Source of the DNA: Ifrita kowaldi
Taxonomy: Eukaryota > Chordata > Aves > Passeriformes > Cinclosomatidae
Assembly: GCA_013398055.1 (NCBI GenBank)
Contig: VZRS01009471.1
Coordinates: 400,047-464,046, forward strand
DNA: 64,000 bases
Reading direction: 5' to 3'
A model generated the notes under the pieces. It made no database searches, had not been told where the DNA came from, and saw only the letters and a program-made list of their open reading frames with translations. Numbering within the stretch: position 1 is the first letter of the stretch; each line of letters starts with the position of its first letter. Made by a program: the position numbers and the translations under genes. Below, one piece after another: positions 11,570 to 25,221 of this stretch.

Positions 11570-14500
11570 NTGAGGTTATGGTTTTACTCTGACTGAAGTC
11601 TGTCAAGGTAAGAGCTGGTAACATTGATAAGCAGCACTTACTAACCATGGCTGCTATGAAAGCCATTGTGTGTGTGTACTTCAGAGGAACATCTTTCACA
11701 CCAAAGGTCTGGTACTTCTCAGTGGTTCATCCTTTACTTGCAGAGTTGGTTTTAGTGTCTGATTTAGTGGTGGCCGAGTTAGTGGTACTACCCTCTGCAA
11801 TTTATTCTATAAATAGGGTAAGCATTGTGTCATTTTAGTCATAGTATAGTCAGTTAAGCATGATGATGAATTATCTCTGGAAAAATTTAAATCATTTGAT
11901 ATTTTTGTGTAAATTGTCATAGGAAGAACAAGTGAGCAGTGTACCCTTGGTTAATATTTCTGTGCCTTCCAGAAGGAAGAGGGGGTTTTTTTACCTGAAA
12001 GATACCTGGTGCTTGAGAAAACTTTGGAGTTGTCCTGTTGCTCTCTAAGCAGTGCCTGTAGCATCCTGAAATGCAGAACTGCAGCATGACTGCTGATATA
12101 ATGAGGAATTGTGTGTATTTTTTTTCCCCATTCATTTATCCTCCTGTCAACCACAACTCCCCTTGGCATTCAGCTGACTTGGGATGGTGCTTCCCACCTT
12201 CCTGTCTCTATCCTACACTTCTCTTCCCAGGCCTGACTCCTTCAATACAATGAAGGGGAAAAATAAAAGCTTTTGAATCACCTTTTATGTCTGTTTCCAT
12301 CTCCTCTGGCAATTCCTCCTTCACACAGCGGAGCAGCAGAAATGTGGCCTTGCTTGCTCTTTGCTCTCAGGTTTTTGCTCTCTCTCTGGTCAAACACCCA
12401 GTCATTTGACCATGTCTTGGGCAACTGCTGCTTTTCAGCAAGTCCTCTGGTTTCCTCAGCCCTCCTTCCCAGCCACCACCCCAGTTTCTTTAATACTGCT
12501 CTCCTTGCCTTTTGCACTCCTGTCTGTGAGTGTCCCCTGGACCTTGCCCTTGTTTTGGCTGCTCCAGGCCTTGCTCTGCTCTGTGGGATTACACTCATCC
12601 CTCTATTCTTCCTCTTCTAGAGAAACTCGCATGACTGTGCAAACTTCCTCAGTGAAAAATGTCTTTTCCAAGCAGTATGGCTCCCTAGCTATGCTGAATC
12701 TCATCTTATTTGCTCTTTTTGAAATATATTTTTCTTTATTTAAGAGCTTTCCAGGTTCTGTTACTAAGGAAGGAAGATCTCCTTGTGCTTTCCTCTTGGT
12801 ATAGAGAACTACTCATCTGCTTTCCAGCCCTGCCGTATACATGTTCAGGCTCTGAGTGTTTTTTCAGAACAGATTGTAGAATTTTGAGGCAGTGAACTTC
12901 AGTTACCTAATCATGAGGTTGGCTGACTTCTAATTCTTTAATACCTTGGTATCTTTATTTATAAACTGAAGTAAGTGCCTCACTGATTGCAAAAAAATAA
13001 TTGCTGAAAGTTAACTTACGCCTCTTGGAAATAGAAGTAGAGAATAGAAGTGTTCCATCTTTTGGCTATCAGAGCAGTTCTGAAATTCGTATCAGTAGAG
13101 AGCAGGACAGGAAACAGCAGTGCTGTGATCTGCTCGTTTGGTTCTGTGTGCAGTTAAAGGCCCTGTCTTGTGTTTCTGGCTGCTTTAGGGACTGAAAACG
13201 AACCAGAATCTTGGAGTAAAAAAAAACCAAAAGGCAGTCTGATTTTTTGTTACTTAATAAGCCAAAAACACCTTGTCTTACTGTGGTGAGTCACACTGAG
13301 AAGAAATTTAAATTTGGGTGGGATTTTATTAATATTTATCTTGTTATATTTTGTGGTTTCTGCAAGTGGTTTTTAGTAAAACTGTGGAGCGAAAATGCAA
13401 TTACAGATAGAAGTTATACATGGCAAAGTGAATTGGAATCGATAATGGAAGGCAATGATAGCATTAACTGTGTGTATTCCAGAGGGAATAACCTGGAGGT
13501 GAGAGGGAGGGATTACCTGGGGATCAAACCAAACCAGATTTGTCAATTCTGGTGGTGTTCCCATGCCTTTAAGCCAGTGACCCGAATAGACTGTGTGGTT
13601 TGTATTGCATCTTTTGTCAGTACATGTTTTTAGCTTACAGATAATGGCAACGAGATTTGCTGTTTAAATGGCAACAAAGGAGAGGAATATGCACAACAAA
13701 AGGAGAAACAGCTCTTTCACCATTTCTGTCGAGTGTTTCCGTGTACAACTGTTTATCCCCCACACCCGTGCCTTGGTAGGGTAACTTCGTATTTGCATGG
13801 CTGGTCACCATTAAAATACTCCCCAAAAGAAATGATTTATTTTAATCTATGCTATATCAGTGCTATGCAAAATCAGGAGGCAGCACCATGGTTGGTTGCT
13901 TTAAAAAAAAGAGCAAAACAGTAACTTGCAAACAGTAACGTAGATAAAACCACAGAGTATAATACAATCCTTACATCTGTGTGTTCAGTGTCGTTGCCTT
14001 AATCTACACAGGAAGAAACACAGAGCAGTGCTAGAAGTTATTGCTGAAGCAATAAGTATTTTAACCATCCACACTAAATTTTCATGTCCAGTATCCTTTA
14101 AGAGCATTGTCCTTCCTACGGCCTACTGGAGTTCCTATTAGACTCCCATTGACTTCAGACACAAGAATTGGAACATTCATCTTACATTAACAGTAACCTG
14201 TGCCAAAATCTCTCTGATACATTTTGTCTGTGGTGTTACTTGGTTTATTTTGATGAAGTACAAAGCATAAATTTGGCTCTGTTAATTCAAATCATCTGAC
14301 AGGCTGGCATCTTTATGTCATATGCTGCATCTTTTGAATTTTCTTTCAAAGATTGGTTTCAAGTAAGGTTTTCTTAATCGGCAGCTTGCAATGTCTGTTT
14401 ATATCTTCTCCCATGTGAAATTAATGGGAAGGCAATTAGGCAAACTCTGGATTCTGTGCTTGAGTGATGCTTCTAGCTGTGAAGATATAGCTGTCTGTCT

Positions 14501-17500
14501 GGTCTTCACAGCTTCTGCTGGAGTCTTAGATGAAACTGGAGATAAAGATGTTAAATCTCAAAGTGGTGCATTAACTCCTGATGTTACAGAGGTTACATTT
14601 GTTGGAGGCACTGGGGATTACATTTAGCTGATGATCCATCGGGAGGGGTTGCAATGGCTTGTTACAATGTCAAATCTCACTGCGTATTTGCTTTCAAGCA
14701 AGAGTAAATGTGAGCCTAACCTTATTGTGGAATACGAATGTTTTCTGATACATTTTTATCTACAGCTCTGGGTTTTGTACCAGTCTAAGCACTTCTGTAC
14801 TGGAAACACTCTTTCAGTTGCGTTTGTTCAAAACCTGAATGTGTACAAACACTGGTGGGAAACCTGAGCTTTGGAATTTGCTTTCTAATACCGATTAAGT
14901 TTGTCAGCTTCCCCTGGAGAGTCTGAACGGAAATCAGGATTTGAGAAAGGTCATTTATCACTTACAAATGTCAGTCATCAAGTCCTAAAAAGTAAGTTTT
15001 GCTGCATGACTACACCAATCCCAGTTGCCACAAGGGAGAATGGGGGACAGAAGGAAGGCCAGACTATTTTTTTTGGCAGGCAGCAAGCACTTAGGTTAAA
15101 CTGATTATCAGACTGTACCCATAGGCTGTGGTTTCATGTTGCAGCTAAGCCAGTCTAGAAGGTTGCTGCTGCTGAAAGAAGTGCTCCTGCTCTCTTATTC
15201 CTGCTCCCACAGTTGTATTTCCATCATTTCCTTTGTGCCAGCTGTGCACATTGGACCCATCACTGAGCCAGTTCAGCTCAGTCACCCAGTTTGAGAACTA
15301 CTCACTGCTGAATTAATTAGTTTAATTTAGTGAAAGACCTGATAAGTATTAGAGCGGGCATAAAGGAAGGGTGGAGACCACACAGTAGTAATATGAGAGT
15401 CCAAGGGTATAGTTCTGACGTTTTTTTCACAGTTTACTCCGATCTACGTGTTCATTGTCACGTGTGTGTCAGGTCTGGTCTGTGCTCAGCTGAGTGTGAG
15501 GTGTGACCTGCTTTGGACCTGGTTTGAGAGTCACTCCCCTCCCACCCCCCAGCTTTTTCCTGTATCACTCTGATGCTGTCACTGCTGTCAGAGACTCCTG
15601 TAGCATGGTGGGGATAAAGGCACATGTGCTCACAGTGAGGTGAGAGTGCTGAGTTATCCTGTCAGATGACCACCAGTACAAAAATTGATTTAAAATGATC
15701 GGAACTGCGGGCTTAGTCAAGCCTTCCCATTCTGTATTGCTTATATGCCTGGAATATTTTAAATGGTTGGAAAATTTCATGCTGGAGGAGGATTTTCTTC
15801 CTTTTTAACTGTTTAGGAATTCATGTAGTTGACAAGTGGTAACAAAAAATACGAATATATACAATCATAGCAGTATTTTCTGTCAAGAAATAGATTCTAG
15901 AGGCTTGGGGGAGTACTAGTCTGTTGTTCTCAGGGAACCTATTAAATTGCTTTAGAAACCTTACTCTAAATAATAGGATCTGTATCCTGTTCCTTATCAA
16001 ATAAAGATGTTAATTGTCTTTTATTTGTCATACTATGTTTATTATCACAATGTCTCCATGAATATATCTGGCAACAATATTTTCCAGGTCATTTATTAAG
16101 ATTTATGTCCTTTAAGAGGCTACTCTACTGCACTATTTTTTCATGCCTGCAGCCTGCTTTTCTGGCAACTAAATTTTTTAAATTACTGTTCCTTGAAAGT
16201 AAGTTTTTACCTGTTCCCTTTCCCAGTTTATTCTCTGTATACCAATTTGGGTGGCCAAATTACGTAGCAAGGGATAGGGAACCACAGTGGGTGTTAACTG
16301 TGGTGTTAACTCCCTTTTTGTGGTGCTTGTTCACATACATAACTCTTGAGTTGTGTATGAATTGCTGCTATTTCTGAAGTTTTCTGGTACCTGTGAAATT
16401 ACCGTAGTGCTGTCTGGTAGCTGGGCATGTGGAAGTGAGTTTCCATGGTCTTGTTGATTATTTCAGCTTTTGAAAATGTCTACAAAGATGCCAATTTGCT
16501 TTAAGTGGTAGTGTCCTCATACCCGTAGCAATGGTAAATTACAGAAGCCATTGCCTGTATAAATTTCACAGACATCGGCTTCTTTCTGGTTTCTTCCACA
16601 TCACTTTCTTGGGCAAGCTATATTTCACTTTTGTTACCTTCCTTTGAATTTTTAAGTGTGTTAGGTTATCATGAATTTGTTCTTTCTGCTCAGAAATTGA
16701 GAAGCAGAGTACCTGGGGTGGTCTGTAGCCTGAATGCTCTCAAAGCTACGCCTTAATTCTTGGCCCCATGACAAATAGCGAGACAGCACGAGATCTCACA
16801 CTAGTGGTGTCTGGGGGAATTTTGGAATTAATGTAATCGTTTTCTTTTATATATTAACTTACTTCATCAAAGAGAACAATGCAGTAGGGTTGTTTTGTGT
16901 TGTTTTGTTGGCTGGTTTTTTTTCTTGAGAGTTGAGTCATACTTTATTCCCATTTTTCTGCCTGAAGAGGACAGCCTTTAATAATCTGTAGGCGAAGTGA
17001 TAAACATATAATAAGAAGTCACAGGGATTTTTTTCCCTCCCACTGCAAATGAGTCAGCAATTAAATTATCTTGAAAGAAAATCAGTCTGTTGTCTGGGTT
17101 TAGCAAATGTTTACATTTTAAGAGAACAGTTATATTAGTGGTGCTCAGAGTGCAAGTTGTGTATGGGGTCTCCTGTATAATGAAATGCATATCACAATCT
17201 CTCCCTAAATGACTCTCAATCTGAAATATTTTTATTTGATCAGAACAGCAGATTCCTGGTGGTGTACTAAAACAATATACTCAAATTTTCTTTTACTGGG
17301 AAGACACACTGAAAACCTCACTGTCAAGTGGAATTGCCACGTGTAATCCAGTTCTGGATTTTCTGGTTATATCATACAAATGATGAGACGTGGTAGCGTG
17401 GAAAAGCTTGGCAGAAATATTCCTGTGTAAATACGAAGGCTCATTCATATTTTCAGTCTTGCTCTGGTCAGGAAGATTTATGTGACTTGACATTTTTGGG

Positions 17501-19300
17501 GACTTGTTTTCAAATGCTGTGGAAGGGAATAGGTGGCTGTGCTGGAGGTCTGGTTCCGGGCTGGAGGAGCTTCTGTCTGCTTAAAACACCTTCTGTTGGT
17601 GTTTATCTTGCAGATAATGAGGTGGGACAGGCTGGTGAAATGAAAGGGGCAGGGACTTGTGTGACGCGTTTGACAGCTGCATTGTTCGAGCTCAGATGTG
17701 TGAAATGCTCAAAAAGCTTTGCCAAGGGGATCACGTCAGGCTGTGCCTGCAGGGTGTAGAGATCTACCTAGGCTGGCCTAAACCTGGCAGTGGTGTAATC
17801 CAGCTGTGAACCCTCTCGGAGAAATGTGCCCAGTTCCTGGGGACTTCACCTTCCCCAGTTCTGTGCTGCCATCACCATGCTCTTGTTTGTTCAAGCAGTG
17901 ACTGGTCTGAGTAAATGCCCACAGCCTGTAGAGTAAATAACCCCCTTCATAAATCCAGGGAGACACTGAGCTTTTTTTTTTTTTTTCAAATTGATCCTTC
18001 TGAAAAGAGCAGATATGAAAAAGAAAAATTGTTAAAGCAAGGGGAACAAGATACAAGCACTTAGGGAGCAGGGAAAATGCTGGTGATCGTGATGAGATTG
18101 GTAACTCTGTTCTCTCCATTTTGTGTCGCTGTAGATTAATTCAAAGTTCACCAGACTGTAGCTTGCTGTTGAGTTTTGAAATACTCTGATATGCATTCAA
18201 GCTTAGCAACACTGCATTTCTGAGGAGTTTAACTGGTGGTAGCAGCAGGATGCAGCCAAAACACTTTTCATAGAATATCATTAATGGTGTTGTCTGGTTG
18301 ACTTGTCCAACTCTGTGATTCATCCACTGCTGCCCTATGTAAATTATTCAAAGAATTGATAAAACACAGAGCATGGTTGATTTTCTTGGAAAAAAATGCT
18401 AACCAATAGTGTTTTTCTGAAATTTCTTGAGGAATTGTTCTCCTCATCAAAACATCAAAGGCAGAGGTGAATTGGAGTGAAAATTAATGATGGTAAAACT
18501 CCAGGTGCATTAGGTTGGGACTTCTGTGGAGAAAACTGTGTGCACAGAACTGAGAGCTCTGATGGCATCCTCGTTAAAAGGAGAGAACCAGCTACTATGG
18601 TGAGAAGGGATGTATGAAAAGCCAGGCTGTAATGGTGGAGGTAGGGGACTGTCCTTGGGATGAAATGATGCTTTTGGCAAATGAAAAGAGATTCTTGGAA
18701 AAAAATTCAGGCTCACTTTTGTCAACATGGACATCCATGTTTAAGTGCATTCCCGTGATACTTGATGTGAATGAGCACTGTTCCATTGCAGTCCAATGTA
18801 AAAATGGTTAACTAAGCGTACATTTAAAACTAGGCTTAAGTTAACTGGGGGTCAGAATGACTAAGTGTATAGAAGATCATTACTTGTCACGTGAAGTGGG
18901 CTTACCAAAACTGGCAGTCAGGTGTGATTCTCCTTTACTGAGTGAAATGGAGTGTCATGAGGTGGATATTTGGACCCCAGAAAGCCACTGCCTGCTTTTG
19001 TGTCCAGGAAAGAAGATGAAGGAGACAATAACAAAGCAAGAAAGCAGTTAACACATTGGGAGTGCTGTGAAAAGGGAGCAAAAGTGGGAAGTGGAAAAAA
19101 AATGGGGAAGGAGAAACTGTGTGTTGGCCTTTTTTTTCCTTGTAAACGTGCATGAAGATGTTTGCTGTGTAAACATACTTTGGGGGAAATTACCTAGTTG
19201 TTACTGCATATGGCTATTTATCTCTGCAGGTTTCATTAAGCCATTTAAAGGACCCTTGTTTTCTCTTCCCATTTTTCTTGTTCTCATCTTGTGGCTACCT

Positions 19301-19440
19301 CATCCCTGGAAGTGTCCAAGGCCAGGTTGGACAGGGCTTGGAGCCTCATCTAATGGAAGGTGTCCCTGCACAAGCCAGGGGGTTATAATGAGATGATCTT
19401 TAAGGTCTCTTCCAGCCCAAACCATTCTGTCATTCTTGAT
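19301..19440 (+). repeat. CR1 LINE 3' end fragment
   Basis: Shows the CR1 3' signature: GGAAGTGTCCAAGGCCAGG, then TTGGACAGGGCTTGGAG, then CTAATGGAAGGTGTCCCTGC, then GATGATCTTTAAGGTCTCTT and CCAGCCCAAACCATTCTGTC. It is truncated, non-coding, in plus orientation within RABEP1 intron 1, and a different CR1 subfamily from the copy at 6948-7079. The nearest relative in this window is the copy near 63181-63325. Confidence 0.88.
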
Positions 19441-20610
19441 TGTGTTGCAGAAGAGAGTCATCCCATTTATTCAAACATCTAAATTTCTTCAGATTTTAAT
19501 TACTTTAATTTAGTGATAGCTTTTTATTTTCTAAGATCTTTAACGTAGGGTGTCATACAGTATTTAGCATGAAAAAGGAAAATAAAGAGTAGGAATAGGC
19601 ACTACTGAGATTACAGGTTATAGTGGAAAGATGTTTGTCATTCTGCTTCAATTAAAAATAACATTACTTTCAAACTTTAATAATATATTGCAAACTTCCA
19701 CTTGATGTTAACAGAGTATTTATAATGTGGCTTGATGTTGGTAACATGCAGTGCTCGGCTGAATATTTTTGATCCTGCACTTGCTGATTTACTGCAATAA
19801 TTATAAAGCTTCTGTAACAGATATGATGCAGCAAGGCTCAGTTCTGCATGGTGATATCTGCATTTGTCAGCAACACCGAGTTTTTATGGATTTGGCCTTA
19901 TATTGGTACTGGATTGTTTGCCTGTGAATGTTTAGTCAGTAAAGAACAAATTGTGGATGTCAAATAACCTTCAGCTGCACAATCAGCCAGAAATGGCTGG
20001 ATGAATGCAGCAGTGTCTGAAAGCTGCACTGCCCGAAATGGGGAAGTGCCTGAGCTCCTTCTGCAGAACAGCTCAGTGCTGGCAGCACTGGGGAACAGCT
20101 CCTGTGCCTGGGCACAGCTGTGGGGCAGAACCCCCGGTTTTCCCCTTTCTGGGGTTGAGTTCTCCTCACTGCACACAGTGAAATGCTCTGAAAGAGGAGG
20201 TGAGACCGTCGGAGGCGTTTGGTGCCGCTCTGAAAATGAAGGTGGCAAGTGAGAAGTCAGGGGTCATTCTCTGTCCTCAAGTTTTACTTGAAAGTAAAGT
20301 GTGTGACCAGTGAGCTTGAGCCATTTGACCCAGTAAATAAAATGCTTGATGCTTGTAAATGCAAGTTTGAGAAAAGCAAGTAATTATTTTCTTCCTGTTT
20401 TGTTTTGTTTGTTTTTTTTTTTTCCTTCAGTTTGATTTGCTGCTGTTGAATATCTGTGTGTAAGGGCAAATGTTGTTCCTTGAAAATAGAGCAACCCCCA
20501 TTTCATGAGTCAGGAATTGCTTCTGTTTAAAATGCTTTTTCAAAGAGCCATGATCTGTTCCTTTGCTTCTGAGTGCCTCATGCAAACAGCTGGATTGGAG
20601 CGTATTGTAA

Positions 20611-20629
20611 GGGGTAGGGGGTGGGGGGG
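20611..20629 (+). other. G-run cluster, G-quadruplex candidate
   Basis: G-runs of four, five and seven bases separated by only TA and T. The seven-base run can supply two tetrad strands, so four runs of at least three G are available within 19 bases. It lies on the plus (non-template) strand of RABEP1 intron 1. Confidence 0.5.
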
Positions 20630-21799
20630 TTGGTTGTCCTTTTTTCGTCAAATCCTGTATGAATAAAATAAAGAAAATTGTTTTGCAGTCTCTATGCATG
20701 GTCTGGTGGCAGACTTAGATTGAAGCTTATATAGCAGCATAATTGTGGCTCCAGTATGATTTCACGATAGATGAAAATTAGTGCTCATAGAAAATGGTAG
20801 AAAGTCGTAGTAGAAACTCATACTCACAGAAATAAGTATTTTTCCATACTTCTGTCTCAAGCAATCATGACAGGAAAAGAAGGGTAGAAAATGACAGAAA
20901 CAATTTTTTTTTTGTCTCCAAAAAGTTGATTGTACATGTAGGGGTTTTTTTCTGCTCTGTTTTCATATTTCAGCTATGTTGGACTGAACTCTTGATGTCA
21001 TGTTTGACACTTTAAATATCAAGCAAAAAGCTCTGTGGCATTAATTTTATAAATAGACCTGGTACTCAAAAATAGTCTTATTGATAATCAGCTTTGTCTG
21101 TCTTAGTTCTGGAGTGATCACTACATGTTTGTGTAACTGGAAACTGTCATACATAAAATTTAATCCTTTTTGGAGCTGATCTGTGAAACAGCATATAAAT
21201 AACTAGTCAATAAGAAACGTGTGTTTGTTCCTGTGTTTTCCTAGAATTGGAATTTTGCTGTGCAGTGGGTTAAGAGAAAGCTGTATCTTTTTTATTAGAG
21301 TTTCGCTTCGTGTATTGCAGCAGTTTCATGGTTCTCCTGTAAATCGATGAGTCCACTCTGAAATGGATTTTGCTGTACTTCTTTTGAGTTCTTCTACCTG
21401 ATTAAGGCACATGATGAGATTCACTGTGCTTTGCTGTAAATGTCAGTGCTCCGCAGGAGATGGGGATCCCTGTGTCTGACCTGGAGTGTCTCTGCAAAAA
21501 TCTGTGTTGTTAGCTAAAAACAAAGCTAGTGATTTAATTGGCATCTCCAGCTCTGTCATTTGTAGCCTATTCGGCCTAATAATCTGTGAAAAAAAATGCT
21601 GTTTTAAATTGTTGGCTAAAAGGATTTCTTGTTTGTTTTTTTTTAGTTTGGCATATCAATTTTAATTTAAAGTTTTCTCAGTGCTATTTCAGGAGTTAAA
21701 AAACTGGATCTTTAGGATTTATGTTTGTTTCTTGATGACTTAGGGCCCTAAATAGGGAATTAGGTCTTCACACCAGTGCTCTGAGGAAATACAGAGTGT

Positions 21800-21940
21800 T
21801 CCGTGCCTGTGCCGATGCCGTGTGTGACACGGGATCCCGTTTCAGTCGGGCACAGCTCGGCCCTTCTCTCGGCTTTGTTTACTCCGTCCCTCATCCGTCG
21901 TTAAACATTGATAGCTGCGAGCGGGAGCATGGGAGCAGCG
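21800..21940. promoter_or_regulatory. Small CpG cluster inside RABEP1 intron 1
   Basis: About 14 CpG dinucleotides occur in roughly 140 bp, while the flanking DNA has very few. It is much shorter than a standard CpG island and no exon can be recognised next to it. An intronic enhancer, a minor alternative promoter or a recent GC-rich insertion are all possible. Confidence 0.35.
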
Positions 21941-22667
21941 CCTGGCAACTCAGGCAATCCTGACACTGCAAAATGCACCTCTTGCTTTTGGGGCTGGTTT
22001 TAAGTTGATAGCCTATGATGGCAAAGAAGTTTTCTTTTTCAGCTCTGTTACAGGCCTGGGGTGAGTTGGACCTAAATTCAGAGTGAAAAATGAGTGATAA
22101 ATGACAAAGGCCTAATTGGAAATCTATGAATGAGTCCATTTCCTGCCATTGACTCCAGTGCATTTCCAGGTGGACTTTAATCTGTGCCATGCAGCCCGAG
22201 GGTACCTGTGCCTGGCAGTCTGGGCTTGGGATTACACTTGTATTTTGGGAAGTGTCTGTATGGCTTTTGTACAAATTCTACCTCTGAGGAAGAAAATAAT
22301 TTCTTTGTAAACTTAATCACTTAGCAGAAAGGTGGTAGTTGTTAGGGTGTCTCAGAAAATAAACTTTCTTTCGCTTTTATTTCTTATGCAGGTGCATTTG
22401 AGGGGGTTGATGTTGACCTATATAGCCTATTGTCCTCAAGTTTGTGTCTTGTCTCACTGCAGTGGGGGTGTGCTGAGGTGTGTTCTGAGCTGTATATGTA
22501 GCGCAGGTGGTAAAACCACTTTAAACTTTGTATAGAATCGAAAGAACAATGTTAATGTGCAGTTGCAGTGATGGATGACCTGCAGCTGAGATCTTAAACT
22601 GCTTGGTTTTTTGAATGCCTGCAGCTGGCCCTGACAGCTGCCAGAGCTCAGTTGTGGCAGGGGTTGA

Positions 22668-22688
22668 TTATTTATTTATTTATTTATT
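22668..22688. repeat. TTTA tetranucleotide microsatellite
   Basis: About five perfect units of ATTT/TTTA in RABEP1 intron 1. Short and simple, with no sign of function. Confidence 0.8.
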
Positions 22689-25221
22689 ACTTTTTAGACA
22701 TAACTGACAGGCTGCACAGAGGGGGGAATACTGTAAGTATGTAAATATTTAAATTTCATTTTCTTCTTGGTGGCTCTGCCCTCCCTCTTTGTGTTTGAGC
22801 GGGAGGATTTAAAAAGGATGAGTCTGTTGTTTCCTCAGCTTAAAGCACTTGAACGTTCTGCTCTTGTGGTGTCCTCTTGCCCTTCCATCCTCAGCAGAAG
22901 CAACTGACACCTTCAGAAGAAATACAGCTTGGTTGCTTTGCACTTTCTGATGGGAGCAGCAGCACAGCTGCTGCTGTCTCTCTGCTGAAGGAATATGGAA
23001 AGGGAATCAAGTAAACAAGGAGTGCTCGAGTCATCTTTGGGGGCAGGAGAGTTGGCTGATGCCTACAGTTGATTTAACTTTCAAGATTACTAACTGTAGA
23101 ATGAAACAGTTTATTTGCATGGTCTTCAAAAGAGTGTGTGCAAGGTGAGTGATGTCCAGATTCCTCCTTGTTCAGTTGGAATGTGTGCATGTGGCTCCAG
23201 GGCGGTACCTGTGGATGCAGAGCTGCCTGGCTGGACCTGGACAGTGCAGCCACCTGCCCCTGGCACACAGCTCCCTTAGGCTCTAGTGCCTCCAGGAGTT
23301 TCCCTTCGGGAGCTGAAGCTGAGCTCAAAGCCAGCTCCTTAGGGCCAGCATGGCTGTGCATGGGGTGTGGAGCAGGAGGTGCCACGGTGGCTATGGGCTC
23401 TGCATCGCCCTGCACAGGACCGGGGGGAGTGGAAGCACAGGCAAACCCTTTCCCTTTGCAAGACTTCAGCAAGAGATCAAAGGCAACCCTTTCACCTTGG
23501 GAAGCATTTTTCCTACCCAGACCTGGTTCCACGTGTGGTGTTTCATCCCTGGCTTTGATCCAGGCACTCTCTGAACTCGCTTGAAGCTTTGCTCTCAGTG
23601 TGTCTTTGCTGCAGGTTCCTTTCATTTTCTGGAGAACTCTCCTGTGCAGTTGGCTTTGAACTACCCACATGGGGGTTGCTGGCCAGAAAAACCTATGTGT
23701 TTGTATTTAAGGTGATAAAAAAAACAAAATTAGGATTTTTGTAAAAAAACGACGTTAAAATTTCATCAGTCCTGTATCTGCATATATCTTTTATTCAGTA
23801 CAGAACTGAACAGATTAAGTGCTGTATTTTGTAACACCATAAGCTCTTATAACCAGCAAAACATACCTGTGCTCTTAAAAGGTCCTTTTGTTTGTGTCTG
23901 CTCTTACTCTATGTCATCTGGTACCAAAAATAACTCTCCCATCTCAGTGGCATTGCCCATCCAGTGTTTTACCACTGCAAGCTGTAGAGCTGATTCCAGC
24001 TGTTCGTGAGTCTGAGTGGTTGATGCTGGAGTTGTGTAGCCTTTGTATTGTGTTTTCACTACTTGATCGTGGTGGGAAGTGTTGGATAGCATACACAAAC
24101 ACCTCTGATGGATCAATATTTTGTGTGTCTAGTCTGTGCTATGTAGAGGCTATAACTGAAGTGATTCAGTTTTGCATGGCAGAGTTGGAACATGTCCACA
24201 AAATGCTTTTGCAGAACACATAGAGGCTCATGTAGAGGATCATTTTTTCCCCCAGTGCATTGCAGCAGGGAGATGGATTTTGTTCTGGCTCATCTGTCTT
24301 TTATTTCTGTTTCATATGGGAATTCTGAGGTGTGCAAGATGAAACTGCCACCTACAGCAGATCTCTGAGGTGCAAAGAAGTTGATACTGCTCATGCAGAT
24401 AGGTTGGTGGTTGTATGGGGTCTTCATGGCATCATACAGTGGTATCATATGGGTTTTTTTCAATAATAAGCATATTATAAGAATCTTTATAGACTTCCTA
24501 CTCTTCCTTCTTTCGTTGTAGCACCTCATGAAGGGCTGATGTGGTAAATTCTGGAAAACGGTGTGATGTATGTGTGCCCTTGGGGATTTTTACCTGCTGG
24601 AAATGAGGAGAGTTTGATCTTACAATCAGTTAATTCTCTAGATTGTGGTCATCCTCTGGCAAACTTCTCTAGATGTAATCTGGTTCATCTTTTGGTTAAC
24701 ATGCTGAACTGAAGACTGCATTGATAATGGCACCTAATTTTTAGCTTACAGGGTTTCTTGTGCTTTGCCCTTTCATAGCTGTTGGCTGAGCTGCTGTCAC
24801 TTTTTTTTTGACCTCAGCCTTTGAGCACTTGGTGCTTTGTTGCTCAGCCCTCACACACTCCCTGTGCCTCGTGACTAAATTCCCAGGGGAAAAAAACCAT
24901 TACCAGAATTATTTCTATTTCTTCCTTTGTTGTGTATACCAAGTTGTGGTTTTCTTTGGAAGATTGTTTTCTGCAGAATTCCCTGCCACATTCCCTCTAG
25001 TTCCCCAGAGATGCTTAATTAGAATTTGGTGCTACAGTCTAAGAAAACTTACCTTCCTTTGTTCCTTAAAGGACTGGCTAGTTTTCCTGATGATCATGAG
25101 GCCACAGCAGAGCTAATGAGTAAAGATATTTTAACAAGAGTAAGCCCCAAACCTCAGCCTCGGAGAATGGGATGTCTGGATAACTGTTAGTGACGTACCT
25201 TATCTTCTGCATTATTTTTAG

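Larger units (their letters stand above)
7491..25221 (+). other. RABEP1: RABEP1 intron 1 (assumed)
   Basis: About 17.7 kb between the CpG-rich block and the first visible RABEP1 exon. It is AT-rich and contains the N-flanked CR1 copy (11409-11569), a CR1 end (19301-19440), a G-run cluster (20611-20629), a small CpG cluster (about 21800-21940) and a TTTA microsatellite (22668-22688). Open frames such as the 198-codon minus-strand frame at 23074-23670 show no known motif. I found no nested gene, tRNA or snRNA. Calling it an intron depends on exon 1 really lying at the CpG block. Confidence 0.65.

Noticed and set aside
12278..12804. Several overlapping open frames of 106-147 codons on both strands
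   Set aside because: Leu/Ser-rich, low-information translations open in several frames at once inside intron 1; no homology or conserved pattern.
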